Shown here piece after piece: positions 18,336 to 26,951 of a DNA stretch of 64,000 nucleotides. Every line of letters starts with the position of its first letter. The stretch's first letter is position 1. The notes below the pieces were generated by a model. It made no database searches and had not been told where the DNA came from. It was given only the letters and a program-made list of their open reading frames with translations. Made by a program: the position numbers and the translations under genes. Source of the DNA: Terriglobia bacterium. GTDB lineage: Bacteria > Acidobacteriota > Terriglobia > Acidiferrales > UBA7541. The stretch spans positions 66,389 through 130,388 of the forward strand of contig JAIQGC010000024.1 in assembly GCA_020072805.1 (NCBI GenBank), written 5' to 3'.

Positions 18336-18451
18336 GGATTCCTCCCGCCACGAATGTGCGCCGCAAGCGCACGCGTGGGTCCGCAAAAATCTCTCAAATT
18401 TTGGCGCTCTTCGCGCGGCCATCGAACGGCCGTTCAAATTGCCTACAGCGA

Positions 18452-18480
18452 TTTGTAAACCCAATTCAGGCGTCTGTCAA
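18452..18480 (-). promoter_or_regulatory. Promoter for the lipoyl-E1 alpha-E1 beta operon
   Basis: TTGACA (18480-18475) and TACAAA (18457-18452) on the minus strand, 17 bp apart. The predicted leader of about 110 bases contains the perfect palindrome GAACGGCCGTTC near 18423-18434. Confidence 0.5.
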
Positions 18481-18501
18481 TTCACCCTCGCGCGCGCCGG
18501 C

Positions 18502-18510
18502 CGATAATCG
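18502..18510. promoter_or_regulatory. Single PcaR-like box
   Basis: CGATAATCG followed by CC, the core of the PcaR-like boxes seen at three other promoters. It lies 21 bp upstream of the -35 of the lipoyl/E1 operon. No convincing second half is present, so regulation is tentative. Confidence 0.35.
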
Positions 18511-18520
18511 CCACGCAAGT

Positions 18521-20089
18521 TTAATGCACGCTGCGCTCTTTGCCCGCCCAGTAGCGCTCGCGAATCTTTTTCTTGTCGGTCTTGCCCGCGCCGGTCCGGG
18601 GAATTTCCGGCCAGAACTCCGCCGACTTGGGCGCTTTCACCCCGCCCAGCCGCGCTTTGCAGTGAGCAATCAGCGCTTCTTCGCTCAGCGGCTGGGCCTC
18701 GCGCAACGCCACAATAGCCTTCACCGCTTCGCCCCACTTGGGGTCGGGCACGCCCACCACAGCGCAGTCGCGCACCTGAGGAAGCTCCATGACACAGGCT
18801 TCCACTTCCGCGCAGTACACGTTGAAGCCCCCGGTGATGATCATGTCCTTCTTGCGGTCCACGATGTAGAAGAATCCGTCGGCGTCGCGGTAGCCGACAT
18901 CCCCCGTGTGGTGCCAGCCGAACGTGCGAATCTCCGCCGTGGCTTCCGGCATCTGGTAATAGCCCGGCGTAACCAGCGTTCCACGGGCCACGATTTCCCC
19001 GCGCTGGCCCGCCGGGAGAATTTGTCCATCGTCGTCCATGGCCGCCAGGCGCACCGCTGAAGTGGCTTTTCCGCAACTGCTCAGCCGCTCCGGATGATCG
19101 CCCGCGGCGGCCGCCGCGAGAGTTTTCGTATCCAGCCAGGTCAGCAGCATGGGCGCTTCCGTCTGACCGTAGCATTGGCACATGCACGGGCCGAAAACTT
19201 CCACGGCGCGCTTGAGCTTGTCCGGGGAGACCGGAGCGGCCGCCAGGAGAAACCGGCGCAGGCTGGAATAGTCGTGCCGGCCGAGTTCCGGATGGGCCAA
19301 AAGAGAATAGAGCGCGGTGGGCGGAAGAAAAAGATGGGTGACGCGGTGGCGCTCGATATTGCGCAGCACTTCCCCGGCGTCGAAGCCGGGCATGACCACA
19401 TTGGTGGCACCCAGCGGAAACAAGGCAAAAGCGACGGTGCCGGCGGCATGGGAAAGCGGAGCGGTGCTCAGGCAAACGGGGTCGCGGTCGTCAATGCGCC
19501 AGTAGTGCGTGGCCATTTCGATCATGGAGCCCCAGGCCAGATTGGTGACCATGACGCCCTTGGCGGGACCGGTCGTGCCCCCGGTGGGCACTAAACCCAT
19601 GAGCTTTTCCGAATCGCCGCAGGCGCCGCCCCAGTCCTCTTCGCGCGCCGCGCTTCCCTGCTCGAGGAAAGTTTCCAGCGATGGATTTTCGCCGTCGCGC
19701 GCATCAATGCAGATCATGTGGCGGAGCGTGGGCGTGCGGCTCTGCAGCTCGCGCGCCTGCGCGGCAAAACTGCTGTGATAGAAGAGCAGGGACACTCCGG
19801 CGTATTTCATGTATTCGGCGTTGGCGTCGAGAGCGTTGCGGAAATTGATGGGCACCCAGACGCAGCCCGCGCGCAACAGCCCCACCATGCAGAACAGCAC
19901 CCGCGGGTCATTGGGCGAATAAATGGCCACGCGCTCTTCGTTGCGCAGCCCGGCGGCGCGCAGCGCGGCGGAGATGCGCCGGCTGACGGCCTGCATTTCG
20001 CGGTAGGTGTAGCTGCCGGAGGAAACCAGTATCGCGATTCGCTCGGGAAACGCTTCCGCGCCCTTGTCAAAATAATCGATGGCCCGCAT
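18521..20089 (-). CDS. Class I adenylate-forming acyl-CoA synthetase (FadD/CaiC-like)
   Basis: 522 aa, normal length for the family. Motifs in order: ATP loop VPTGGTTGPAKGVM (around residue 170), YGQTEAP (around 320), the GWHHTGDVGYRDADGFFYIV and DRKKDMIITGGFNVY hinge region, and the catalytic lysine in PRTGAGKTDKKK near the C-terminus. It converts a carboxylic acid to its CoA thioester through an acyl-adenylate. It follows the saccharopine-dehydrogenase-like gene by 76 bp on the same strand and is probably co-transcribed with it. The substrate (fatty, cinnamate-like or other aryl acid) cannot be decided from sequence alone. Confidence 0.8.
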   Translation of the reverse strand: MRAIDYFDKGAEAFPERIAILVSSGSYTYREMQAVSRRISAALRAAGLRNEERVAIYSPNDPRVLFCMVGLLRAGCVWVPINFRNALDANAEYMKYAGVSLLFYHSSFAAQARELQSRTPTLRHMICIDARDGENPSLETFLEQGSAAREEDWGGACGDSEKLMGLVPTGGTTGPAKGVMVTNLAWGSMIEMATHYWRIDDRDPVCLSTAPLSHAAGTVAFALFPLGATNVVMPGFDAGEVLRNIERHRVTHLFLPPTALYSLLAHPELGRHDYSSLRRFLLAAAPVSPDKLKRAVEVFGPCMCQCYGQTEAPMLLTWLDTKTLAAAAAGDHPERLSSCGKATSAVRLAAMDDDGQILPAGQRGEIVARGTLVTPGYYQMPEATAEIRTFGWHHTGDVGYRDADGFFYIVDRKKDMIITGGFNVYCAEVEACVMELPQVRDCAVVGVPDPKWGEAVKAIVALREAQPLSEEALIAHCKARLGGVKAPKSAEFWPEIPRTGAGKTDKKKIRERYWAGKERSVH

Positions 20090-20165
20090 CCGGAAAAATC
20101 CTCCCCGGCGGGAATCGCGTGCGCGACTCCCGCCGCCGCTCCTTCATTTTCCGTTCAGCACTTTC

Positions 20166-21278
20166 TTACGAGGTTACCTTGGCGCGGGAAAGCCCGAAGT
20201 TCTCGAGCGTGCGCAGCAGATCGCGATGGCCCAGAGCCGCGCAGGGCGAAGCATAGCCCACCGTGCGCGGGGAGCCGTGCACCAGCACGTGCGCCGCGTA
20301 GGCCTGCACCAGCCCGGTCTGGCGGTAGGTGCAATTCCCCACCATGGTGCACTGCACCGAAGTCATGCTGCCGCGCGCGTAGACCACGTCAATGGTGCGG
20401 TTCACGCGCGAATTTTCCCGCGGCGGCGTTCCCGCCTGCACCGAACTGGCCATTTCCGCCAGGACCTTCTCCTGCTCCGCCTTGGGCAGCGGGCGGATAT
20501 TTTCCTCGAAATGTTTTTCCGTGGCCAGAACCTTTTCCATGATTCCGCGGTCGAGCAATCCGCCGAGCGTTTTCACGTTGGCGATTTGCGGATGGTCCTT
20601 GTACCAGACCGGGTGCGGAAAGCCGCCCCAGGGAAGAACCAGTTGCGTGAGCGCCTGGCCGGGCACGATCGCTTCATGCGCGGTGGCGCGGGCCCACGGC
20701 TTGTACTCGTTCTGCTCCAGATAATAAGCGTCGGTGGGAATCGCCGCGAAAATCGTCTGCGTCGAACCAAACGTGGGCATGCCCTTGAACATGGAAATAA
20801 TCTCGACGGTGTCGATTCCTTCCGTCTCCAGGCACAGGCGCACGGCAATATCGCTGGCCGCGGACATATAGGCCATGCCGGGGGCCAGCAGCAGCCCCTT
20901 CTGCGCGAATTTATCGCCCCAATTTTCCGCGGCGTTGCGGTGCCAGGCCTGCTCTCCGCCGATGTCGATGTAATGGCAGCCGGCCTTGAGGCAGGCTTCG
21001 ACGACGCGCGGGCCGTTGTAGAGGAACGGGCCCACTGTGTTGCAGACAACCTTGGCCCCAGTGAACAGCTTGGTGAGTTCCTCGACGGAGCCGCCGGTTT
21101 CGGCCACCTCGTAGTTGGCCGTCTCGATGCCCGGGACGCGGCTCATCACGTCCTCGATTCGCGCGCGGCTGCGCCCCGCGGCGATGAAGGGCAGGTTATA
21201 CTCGCGCAGGAATTCGACAACCAGGCGTCCGGAAAATCCGTTCGCTCCGTATACGATGACTGGCTTCTTGCTGCTCAT
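20166..21278 (-). CDS. Saccharopine dehydrogenase-like NAD(P)-binding oxidoreductase
   Basis: 370 aa from the ATG at 21278, which has a GGAGG ribosome site 5 bp upstream. The N-terminus PVIVYGANGFSGRLVVEFL is a Rossmann dinucleotide site. NTVGPFLYNGPRVVEACLKAGCHYIDIGGE is diagnostic for the saccharopine-dehydrogenase-like / trans-acting enoyl reductase group. True lysine-pathway saccharopine dehydrogenases differ, so the substrate is unknown. It is divergent from the HxlR regulator (start 21418) across a 139-bp gap, so that regulator may control this gene and the ligase behind it. Confidence 0.7.
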   Translation of the reverse strand: MSSKKPVIVYGANGFSGRLVVEFLREYNLPFIAAGRSRARIEDVMSRVPGIETANYEVAETGGSVEELTKLFTGAKVVCNTVGPFLYNGPRVVEACLKAGCHYIDIGGEQAWHRNAAENWGDKFAQKGLLLAPGMAYMSAASDIAVRLCLETEGIDTVEIISMFKGMPTFGSTQTIFAAIPTDAYYLEQNEYKPWARATAHEAIVPGQALTQLVLPWGGFPHPVWYKDHPQIANVKTLGGLLDRGIMEKVLATEKHFEENIRPLPKAEQEKVLAEMASSVQAGTPPRENSRVNRTIDVVYARGSMTSVQCTMVGNCTYRQTGLVQAYAAHVLVHGSPRTVGYASPCAALGHRDLLRTLENFGLSRAKVTS

Positions 21279-21417
21279 GGAGGTCCTCCGATGGGCCGGG
21301 GCGGTCACACTCCGCATCCCCTGGCACTGCAAGCCATTTTAGTCTAAAGTCTCTTTTATGCCAGTAGGCACCTTTTCGAAACCAGGTACCCCGGTAAAGC
21401 CCCAGGGAGGTTCCCGC

Positions 21418-21738
21418 ATGGAAGAGTTCGATTGCCCGGTTCAGCTCACCACCAACATCATCGGCGGAAAATGGAAACCGCTGATTCTCTATTATCTTCA
21501 GGCGCACACGCGGCGCTTCGGCGAACTGCAGCGGCTGGTTCCCGCGGCCACCAAAAAAATGCTCACGCAGCGCCTGCGCGAACTGGAAAAGGACGGCATC
21601 ATCCTGCGCAAGGTCTATGCCCAGGTGCCTCCGCGCGTCGAATACTCGCTCACCCGCCACGGCCAGAGCCTGCGCCCCATCCTGGAATTGATGTCCGCCT
21701 GGGGAAAGAAGCACCGCGTGCGCCACAGCGGAAATTAG
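21418..21738 (+). CDS. HxlR-family transcriptional regulator
   Basis: 106 aa from the ATG at 21418 (GGGAGG ribosome site 8 bp upstream); an in-frame ATG at 21358 would add 20 residues without a ribosome site. It has the HxlR winged-helix pattern: conserved Cys in FDCPVQLTTNIIGGKWKPLILYYL, then RFGELQRLVPAATKKMLTQRLRELEKDGII as recognition helix and wing. Many HxlR proteins sense electrophiles or aldehydes through that cysteine. It is divergent from the saccharopine-dehydrogenase-like/ligase pair, its most likely target. Confidence 0.8.
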   Translation: MEEFDCPVQLTTNIIGGKWKPLILYYLQAHTRRFGELQRLVPAATKKMLTQRLRELEKDGIILRKVYAQVPPRVEYSLTRHGQSLRPILELMSAWGKKHRVRHSGN

Positions 21739-21757
21739 TCCCGCCCCGCGCCGCCCG

Positions 21758-22612
21758 CTATTTCAGCAGGCCGGAAATCTCCTCCGCCGCGCTCTGCAAG
21801 TGCGGCAGAAACGTTCCCACCATATCCTGCACGGAAACCCGCTGCGCGTGCGCCCCCACGTTCAGCGCGGCAATCACCTTCCCCGAGGAATTGCGGATGG
21901 GCACCGCCAGCGCGCGCAGTCCGATCTCCAGCTCCTGGTCCACCAGCGCATACCCGTTGGTGCGCACAAACTGAATCGCATGGCGCAAATCGGCCATGCT
22001 CACGATCGTGCGCGCCGTGTGCGGAACCAGTTCGGCGCGGGCCAGTTGCGCTTCCAAATCTTCGGGAGAAAGGCTCGCCAGCATCACCCGCCCCAGCGAC
22101 GTGTTAATCGCCGGCAACCGGCTGCCCATGGACAGGTCAATCGCCAGGATGCGAGTCACATTCGAATGCGCCACGTGGATCACGTCGCTGCCGTCCAGCA
22201 TGGCAATCGAGCAGCTTTCGCGCAGCGTCTGGCTCAAGCGGTCCAGGATGGGCTGCGCCAGCTTGGCCACCGGCAACGACGAAATATACGAATGCCCCAG
22301 CGTCAGTATCCGCGGCCGCAGCGAAAAATGCCGCCCGTCTTCGCTGACCGCCAGCCCCAGCTTGGTCAGCGTGTACAGGCAGCGGCGCACCGCGGCCCGC
22401 GAAAGCCCCGTCGTCACGCTCAACTGCGAAATGGTCAGAAAGGACTTGGCGTGAGAAAACGCTTGAATCACCGCCAGCCCCCGCGCCAGCGAAGTCATGA
22501 AGTTGGGGTCGCCGCTAAAAACGTCAATCAGCGCCGCGGGGAGCACGGAAGGATTCGAGGAGTCCCCCAGCGGGATCACGTCTGGTCGTTGCGGTTTGAT
22601 CTTCGTACTCAG
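21758..22612 (-). CDS. pcaR: IclR-family regulator of the protocatechuate pathway (PcaR/PcaU-like)
   Basis: About 284 aa if started at the CTG at 22612, which has an AAGG ribosome-like site; the frame is open to a GTG at 22690, but that codon lies inside the operator. An N-terminal winged helix (FMTSLARGLAVIQAFSHAKS, then FLTISQLSVTTGLSRAAVRRCLYTL) is followed by the IclR effector domain with LGRVMLASL and NTSLGR features. The FMTSLARGLAV opening is the one typical of Pca/Pob IclR regulators. It is divergent from pcaHGBD, with an operator at 22681-22704. It likely responds to beta-ketoadipate or protocatechuate and activates by binding upstream of -35. The start codon is unresolved. Confidence 0.7.
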   Translation of the reverse strand: MSTKIKPQRPDVIPLGDSSNPSVLPAALIDVFSGDPNFMTSLARGLAVIQAFSHAKSFLTISQLSVTTGLSRAAVRRCLYTLTKLGLAVSEDGRHFSLRPRILTLGHSYISSLPVAKLAQPILDRLSQTLRESCSIAMLDGSDVIHVAHSNVTRILAIDLSMGSRLPAINTSLGRVMLASLSPEDLEAQLARAELVPHTARTIVSMADLRHAIQFVRTNGYALVDQELEIGLRALAVPIRNSSGKVIAALNVGAHAQRVSVQDMVGTFLPHLQSAAEEISGLLK

Positions 22613-22680
22613 AACAGCACCTTCCCGTGAGCTTGCTAATCGCCAGGGAACAGAAAAAAGGATAATACACCCGATGTCCA

Positions 22681-22704
22681 ATATTCGCACACGTTTTCGA
22701 TAAT
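22681..22704. promoter_or_regulatory. PcaR-like operator upstream of pcaHG
   Basis: ATATTCGCAC, 4-bp spacer, TTTCGATAAT, the 10-4-10 inverted layout. The right half extends to TTCGATAATCGC, very close to the P. putida PcaR box. Its edge is 5 bp from the -35 of the pcaHG promoter, and it also covers the region upstream of the regulator gene, allowing autoregulation. Confidence 0.65.
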
Positions 22705-22709
22705 CGCCA

Positions 22710-22738
22710 TTGACACTTTTTCCTTAATTTAATACATT
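22710..22738 (+). promoter_or_regulatory. Promoter of the pca operon
   Basis: TTGACA (22710-22715), 17-bp AT-rich spacer, TACATT (22733-22738). This is the best sigma-70 match in the window. The transcript leader is about 85 bases to the pcaH ATG at 22830. Confidence 0.7.
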
Positions 22739-22829
22739 TTCCTCTACATTTTATTGCTCCCTGATTTTGAGGATGCGTGCTCCATCCCCCTGCGTTACTG
22801 TTTTCGGGCACTACAGGAGATCATCACCC

Positions 22830-23537
22830 ATGTCGAACATCGCCGGCTACCGCAGACCCATGGCCGGGACGCAGCCCAATCACCTGCACCCTCCCTACGC
22901 CTCCAGCGTGGCACGCTCTCCCCGCCAGCCGCTCGTCTACCTGCCACACACCCTGTCCGAGGTGACCGGCCCGATCGTCGGGCCAGAGCGCGTGGACGTA
23001 AAAGCCTTTGACCTCACCAAGCAGCACAAAGGGGAGCCCCTCGGCGAGCGCATCGTGGTCAGCGGGCGGGTGATTGACGAAAACGGCCGCCCCGTGCCGC
23101 ACACTCTGGTGGAAATTTGGCAGGCCAATTCCGCCGGGCGCTACCTGCACAAAGTAGACCAGCACAACGCTCCGCTGGACCCGAACTTCACAGGCTGCGG
23201 GCATACCCTGACCGACAGCGAAGGCCGCTACCGCTTCGTCAGCATCCGCCCCGGCGAATATCCCTGGAAAAATCACTACAACGCCTGGCGCCCCGCGCAC
23301 ATCCATTTTTCGCTCTTCGGCCCGGCCTTCGCCACGCGTCTGGTCACGCAGATGTATTTCCAGGGCGATCCGCTCATCCCCTACGATCCCATCTTCAACT
23401 GCACCAGCGACGAAAAGGCCCGCAACCGGCTGATCTCCCAGTTCGACTGGGAATCCACGATTCCCGAGCAGGCCCTCGGCTACAAGTTCGACATCATCCT
23501 AAACGGACGCGACTCCACACCCTGGGAGAATAAATAA
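22830..23537 (+). CDS. pcaH: Protocatechuate 3,4-dioxygenase beta subunit
   Basis: 235 aa from ATG 22830 (CAGGAG site upstream). Intradiol ring-cleavage dioxygenase with non-haem Fe(III). All four iron ligands are visible by alignment with the Pseudomonas enzyme: Tyr105 (GRYLHK), Tyr144 (GEYPW), His157 and His159 (WRPAHIHF). It converts protocatechuate to 3-carboxy-cis,cis-muconate together with PcaG. It is the first gene of the pca operon, one base before pcaG, and is driven by the promoter at 22710. The upstream N-terminal arm (PNHLHPPYASSVARSP) is the normal beta-subunit extension. Confidence 0.93.
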   Translation: MSNIAGYRRPMAGTQPNHLHPPYASSVARSPRQPLVYLPHTLSEVTGPIVGPERVDVKAFDLTKQHKGEPLGERIVVSGRVIDENGRPVPHTLVEIWQANSAGRYLHKVDQHNAPLDPNFTGCGHTLTDSEGRYRFVSIRPGEYPWKNHYNAWRPAHIHFSLFGPAFATRLVTQMYFQGDPLIPYDPIFNCTSDEKARNRLISQFDWESTIPEQALGYKFDIILNGRDSTPWENK

Positions 23538-23538
23538 G

Positions 23539-24099
23539 ATGAGCCTCGTGAAAACCACTTCGCAAACCGTCGGCCCTTATTTCGCCATCGGCCTCACGTG
23601 GCTGAACAAGAGCGACCTGACCGCTCCGGGCGTCTCCGGCAAAAAGGTCACCATCGAAGGCCGCCTCCTCGACGCCGACGGCAAACCCATTCCGGACGGC
23701 CTGATCGAAGTCTGGCAGGCCAACTCTCACGGCAAATACGCCCATCCCGAAGACAAGCAGGACAAGCCTCTCGAAAAAGGTTTTCAGGGATTTGGGCGTA
23801 TCCCCATGGACGGCAACGGCTGCTTCCGCTTCACCACCATTCAGCCCGGCCCCGTCCCCGGCCCGGACGGCAAGCCCCAGGCGCCGCACATCCTGGTCTC
23901 CGTCTTCGCCCGCGGCATGCTGGACCGCCTCGTGACCCGCATTTACTTCCCCGACGAGCCGCTCAACAACAGCGACTTCGTCCTCAACCTGATCGAGCCG
24001 GCCCGGCGCGGGACGCTGATTGCCAGGAAAAAGGGCGAAGGCCTCGAGTGGAACATTGTCGTACAAGGACCCGAAGAAACAGTTTTCTTCAACTGCTAA
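23539..24099 (+). CDS. pcaG: Protocatechuate 3,4-dioxygenase alpha subunit
   Basis: 186 aa, usual alpha-subunit size (about 200). TSQTVGPYFAIGL at the N-terminus, the QAPHILVSVFARGMLDRLVTRIYFPDE core and the terminal FFNC/D-like end are alpha hallmarks. It lacks the iron-binding His-x-His pair, as expected, since alpha supplies structure and part of the substrate pocket. It begins one base after the pcaH stop, so translation is coupled. A 6-bp hairpin (AGAGTG / CACTCT, 24099-24114) overlaps the stop codon. Confidence 0.92.
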   Translation: MSLVKTTSQTVGPYFAIGLTWLNKSDLTAPGVSGKKVTIEGRLLDADGKPIPDGLIEVWQANSHGKYAHPEDKQDKPLEKGFQGFGRIPMDGNGCFRFTTIQPGPVPGPDGKPQAPHILVSVFARGMLDRLVTRIYFPDEPLNNSDFVLNLIEPARRGTLIARKKGEGLEWNIVVQGPEETVFFNC

Positions 24100-24118
24100 G
24101 AGTGTTTACACTCTCTGC

Positions 24119-25492
24119 ATGAGATTGCTGCAGCCACTGTTCCGCTGGGACCCCGTCGAAGCGGAATTCTCCAATCACGCGCGCGTGCAGGGCATGCTCG
24201 ATTTCGAAGCCGCCCTCGCCCGCGCCGAAGCTCGCGCCGGTGTCATCCCCGCCTCCGCCGCTCCGCTCATCGCCGCGCAATGCCGCGCCGAACTTTTCAA
24301 CATGGATGAACTCGCGCAATCCGCCGCGCGCGCCGGCAATCTCGCCATTCCCCTCATCAAGCGCCTCACCGCCCTCGTCGCCGCCACCGACAACGACGCC
24401 CAGCGCTTCGTCCACTGGGGCGCCACCAGTCAGGACGCCATCGACACCGGCCTGGTCCTGCAACTCCGCGCCGCACTCCTCCTCATGGAATCCGAATTCG
24501 AAACGTTTTCCAGCGCGCTCGCCCATCTCGCCGAAACGCACCGCGCCACTCCCATCGCCGCGCGCACCTGGATGCAGCAAGCCCTCCCCACCACCTTCGG
24601 CATCAAGGCCGCCGCATGGCTCGACGCAATCAACCGCGATCGCCTCCGCCTCGCCGCCGCCCGCCGCAACGCCGAAGTTTTGCAGTTCGGCGGCGCCGTC
24701 GGCACCCTCGCCTCGCTCGGCGCCAAGGGCCTCGACGTATCCAAAGCCCTCGCCGAAGACCTGCACCTCGCCCTCCCCGATCTTCCCTGGCACACCCAGC
24801 GCGACCGCATCGCCGAAGTCGCCACCGCGCTCGGCCTCGCCACCGGCACCCTCGGCAAAATCGCCCGCGACATTTCTCTCCACACGCAAACCGAAGTCGC
24901 CGAACTCTTCGAGCCTGCCGCCCCCCGCCGCGGCGGCTCCTCCACCATGCCCCACAAGCGCAATCCCGTCACCTGCGCCGTCGTCCTTTCCGCCGCCGCT
25001 CGCGTCCCCGGCCTCGTAGGCACCATGCTCTCAGCCATGGTCCAGGAACAAGAACGCGGCCTCGGCGGCTGGCACGCCGAATGGGAAACGTTTCCGGAAA
25101 TCATCAGCCTAGCCGCCGGCGCTCTCCATCACCTCACCGCAACCGTGAGCGGCCTCGAAGTGGACACCGCGCGCATGGCCGCGAATCTCGAACTTACCCG
25201 CGGCCTCCTCTTCGCCGAAGCCGTCCAGATGGCCCTCGGAAAAACCCTCGGCCGCCAGCAGGCCCACGACCTGATCGAAGCCGCCTGCCAGCGCGCGCAA
25301 AAAGAAAATCGCCACCTGCGCGACGTCCTCGCCGAAGACGCCGCAGTCTCCAAGCACCTGAACAAGGAAGCCTTGGCCAAACTTTTCGACCCCGCTCAGT
25401 ACCTCGGCGTGGCCGAGCAATTCATCAACCGCGTGCTCGCGGCTCATGCCGCGCAGAACGCGAAAAAAAATCCGGCGAAAGAAGGTAGGTAA
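24119..25492 (+). CDS. pcaB: 3-carboxy-cis,cis-muconate cycloisomerase
   Basis: 457 aa, fumarase/aspartase superfamily. The superfamily signature GSSTMPHKRNPV (around residues 277-288) holds the mobile catalytic loop, and HWGATSQDAIDTGLV is the second conserved block. It converts 3-carboxymuconate to 4-carboxymuconolactone. I chose the ATG at 24119 over the longer open frame because the family N-terminus (LLQPLFRWDPVEAEFSNHARVQGMLDFEAALA) starts there. No clear ribosome site is present; a small hairpin between pcaG and this ATG may limit or couple translation. Confidence 0.9.
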   Translation: MRLLQPLFRWDPVEAEFSNHARVQGMLDFEAALARAEARAGVIPASAAPLIAAQCRAELFNMDELAQSAARAGNLAIPLIKRLTALVAATDNDAQRFVHWGATSQDAIDTGLVLQLRAALLLMESEFETFSSALAHLAETHRATPIAARTWMQQALPTTFGIKAAAWLDAINRDRLRLAAARRNAEVLQFGGAVGTLASLGAKGLDVSKALAEDLHLALPDLPWHTQRDRIAEVATALGLATGTLGKIARDISLHTQTEVAELFEPAAPRRGGSSTMPHKRNPVTCAVVLSAAARVPGLVGTMLSAMVQEQERGLGGWHAEWETFPEIISLAAGALHHLTATVSGLEVDTARMAANLELTRGLLFAEAVQMALGKTLGRQQAHDLIEAACQRAQKENRHLRDVLAEDAAVSKHLNKEALAKLFDPAQYLGVAEQFINRVLAAHAAQNAKKNPAKEGR

Positions 25493-25493
25493 A

Positions 25494-26273
25494 ATGCCCT
25501 TTGCGGACTTGAACGGCTTGCGCGTGCACTATTCCCTCTCGGGAGCGGAAAACGCCCCCGTCCTGATCTTCTCCAATTCCCTCGGCACCAATTTCTCCAT
25601 GTGGAACCCGCAAGCGGCCGCGCTAGAAAAAGACTTCCGCATCCTCCGCTACGACACCCGCGGCCACGGCCAAACCGCCGTGCCCCCCGGCCCCTACTCC
25701 ATCGAACAACTCTCCCGCGACGTTCTCGCCCTGCTCGACCATCTCCATCTCGACCGCGTCAACTTCTGCGGCCTCTCCATGGGCGGCATGATCGGCATGT
25801 GGCTGGGCATCAACGCCCCGCAGCGTTTCCACCGCATCGTCCTCTGCAACACCGCCGCCAAAATTGGCACTGCCGAGATGTGGAACGCCCGCATCGCCAC
25901 CGTGCGCAAGGGCGGCACAAGATCCGTCGCGGGCGCCGTCGTCGAGCGCTGGTTCACTCCCGAATTCCGCGCCGCGTCTCCCGCTCTCGTCGCCACCGCT
26001 CTGCACATGCTCGAAAACTCCCCCACGGAAGGCTACGCCGAATGCTGCGCCGCCATCCGCGACATGGACCAGCGCGAAACCATCAAAAACGTGCGCGTGC
26101 CCACCCTCGTCATCGCCGGATCCAGGGACCCCGTGACTCCTCCCGCCGAAGGCCATTTCCTCGCCGACCACATCCCCGGCGCAAAATACGCCGAACTCCC
26201 CGCCGCCCACCTTTCCAACATCGAAGCGACAGCCCAATTCAACGCGGAATTAACAAAATTCCTGAACTCCTGA
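25494..26273 (+). CDS. pcaD: 3-oxoadipate enol-lactonase
   Basis: 259 aa alpha/beta hydrolase. The catalytic triad is Ser95 (GLSMGG), Asp212 (GSRDPVTPP) and His239 (AAHLSN). SLGTNFSMW gives the oxyanion region. It hydrolyses 3-oxoadipate enol-lactone to 3-oxoadipate. The ATG is two bases after the pcaB stop with a GAAGG site inside pcaB. The standard order pcaB-pcaD-pcaC is kept, but a RAYT transposase and REP repeats separate pcaD from pcaC. Confidence 0.9.
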   Translation: MPFADLNGLRVHYSLSGAENAPVLIFSNSLGTNFSMWNPQAAALEKDFRILRYDTRGHGQTAVPPGPYSIEQLSRDVLALLDHLHLDRVNFCGLSMGGMIGMWLGINAPQRFHRIVLCNTAAKIGTAEMWNARIATVRKGGTRSVAGAVVERWFTPEFRAASPALVATALHMLENSPTEGYAECCAAIRDMDQRETIKNVRVPTLVIAGSRDPVTPPAEGHFLADHIPGAKYAELPAAHLSNIEATAQFNAELTKFLNS

Positions 26274-26274
26274 T

Positions 26275-26300
26275 GTAGAGGCCGGGCTTTAGCCCGGCTC
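26275..26300. repeat. REP palindrome 1 flanking the RAYT gene
   Basis: GTAGAGG tag, then GCCGGGCTTTAGCCCGGC hairpin. It begins at the pcaD stop codon. It is in the same orientation as the copy at 26948 and inverted relative to the copy at 26364. Confidence 0.75.
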
Positions 26301-26363
26301 TTGGGTTTGACTCTGCTCTTCCCCCCCAACCACCCACTCCGCCAATCGCTCCTTCTACACCCG

Positions 26364-26386
26364 CCGCCCTAAAGGGCGGCCTCTAC
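26364..26386. repeat. REP palindrome 2, inverted
   Basis: GCCGCCCTAAAGGGCGGC hairpin followed by CTCTAC, the reverse complement of the GTAGAGG tag. With REP 1 it forms an inverted pair about 110 bp long, a REPIN/BIME-like unit. Confidence 0.7.
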
Positions 26387-26426
26387 AAATTCCCCTAAAT
26401 CCCCCATCCCATGCTAATTTCCCCCC

Positions 26427-26951
26427 GTGCCGTTCTTCCAAAAACGCCTGCGCCTTCCCTCCAGCCAATACCGCGGCCGCCGCATCTATTTCATCACCAT
26501 CGGAACCGAAAACCGCGCTCCCTTTTTCGCCGACCCCGCCGCCGGCCATTGGCTGCTCGCTCATCTCCTGAAACTCGCCCCGCAACACGATTTCCTGCTC
26601 GATGGCTATTGCCTCATGCCCGACCACATCCATTTCGTTTCCGAAGGCATTTCCGACACCTCCGATCTCGTCCGCTTCGTCAACGATTTCAAGCAGCGCA
26701 CCGCCTATGAATTCCTCAAGGCCCACAACACCCGCCTCTGGCAAAGGCGTTTCTACGACCACATCCTGCGCCCCGACGACGCCCTCGAAGACGTCGCCTG
26801 CTACATCTGGCTCAATCCCGTCCGCAAAGGCCTCTGCTCCAACCCCCGCCTCTACCCCCTCTCCGGCTCCCAAACCATCGACTGGAAAACGCGCATCCCC
26901 GCCACCCTATCCTGGACTCCCCCCTGGAAACCCCCGCTCCCGCCTTTGTAG
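26427..26951 (+). mobile_element. REP-associated tyrosine transposase (RAYT, IS200-like Y1)
   Basis: 174 aa with a GTG start. The HUH nuclease motif is HIH in YCLMPDHIHFVSEG and the single catalytic tyrosine is in LWQRRFYDHILR, followed by VACYIWLNPVRKGL, all typical of RAYTs. RAYTs bind and nick REP hairpins in single-stranded form and are usually vertically inherited, not self-transposing. REP hairpins lie on both sides (26275, 26364, 26948), which supports a functional cognate pair. The gene sits inside the pca operon between pcaD and pcaC in the same direction, so it is probably co-transcribed. Confidence 0.85.

Noticed and set aside
24099..24114. Hairpin between pcaG and pcaB as a terminator
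   Set aside because: Only 6 bp, no T-tract, and pcaB follows at once in the same direction.
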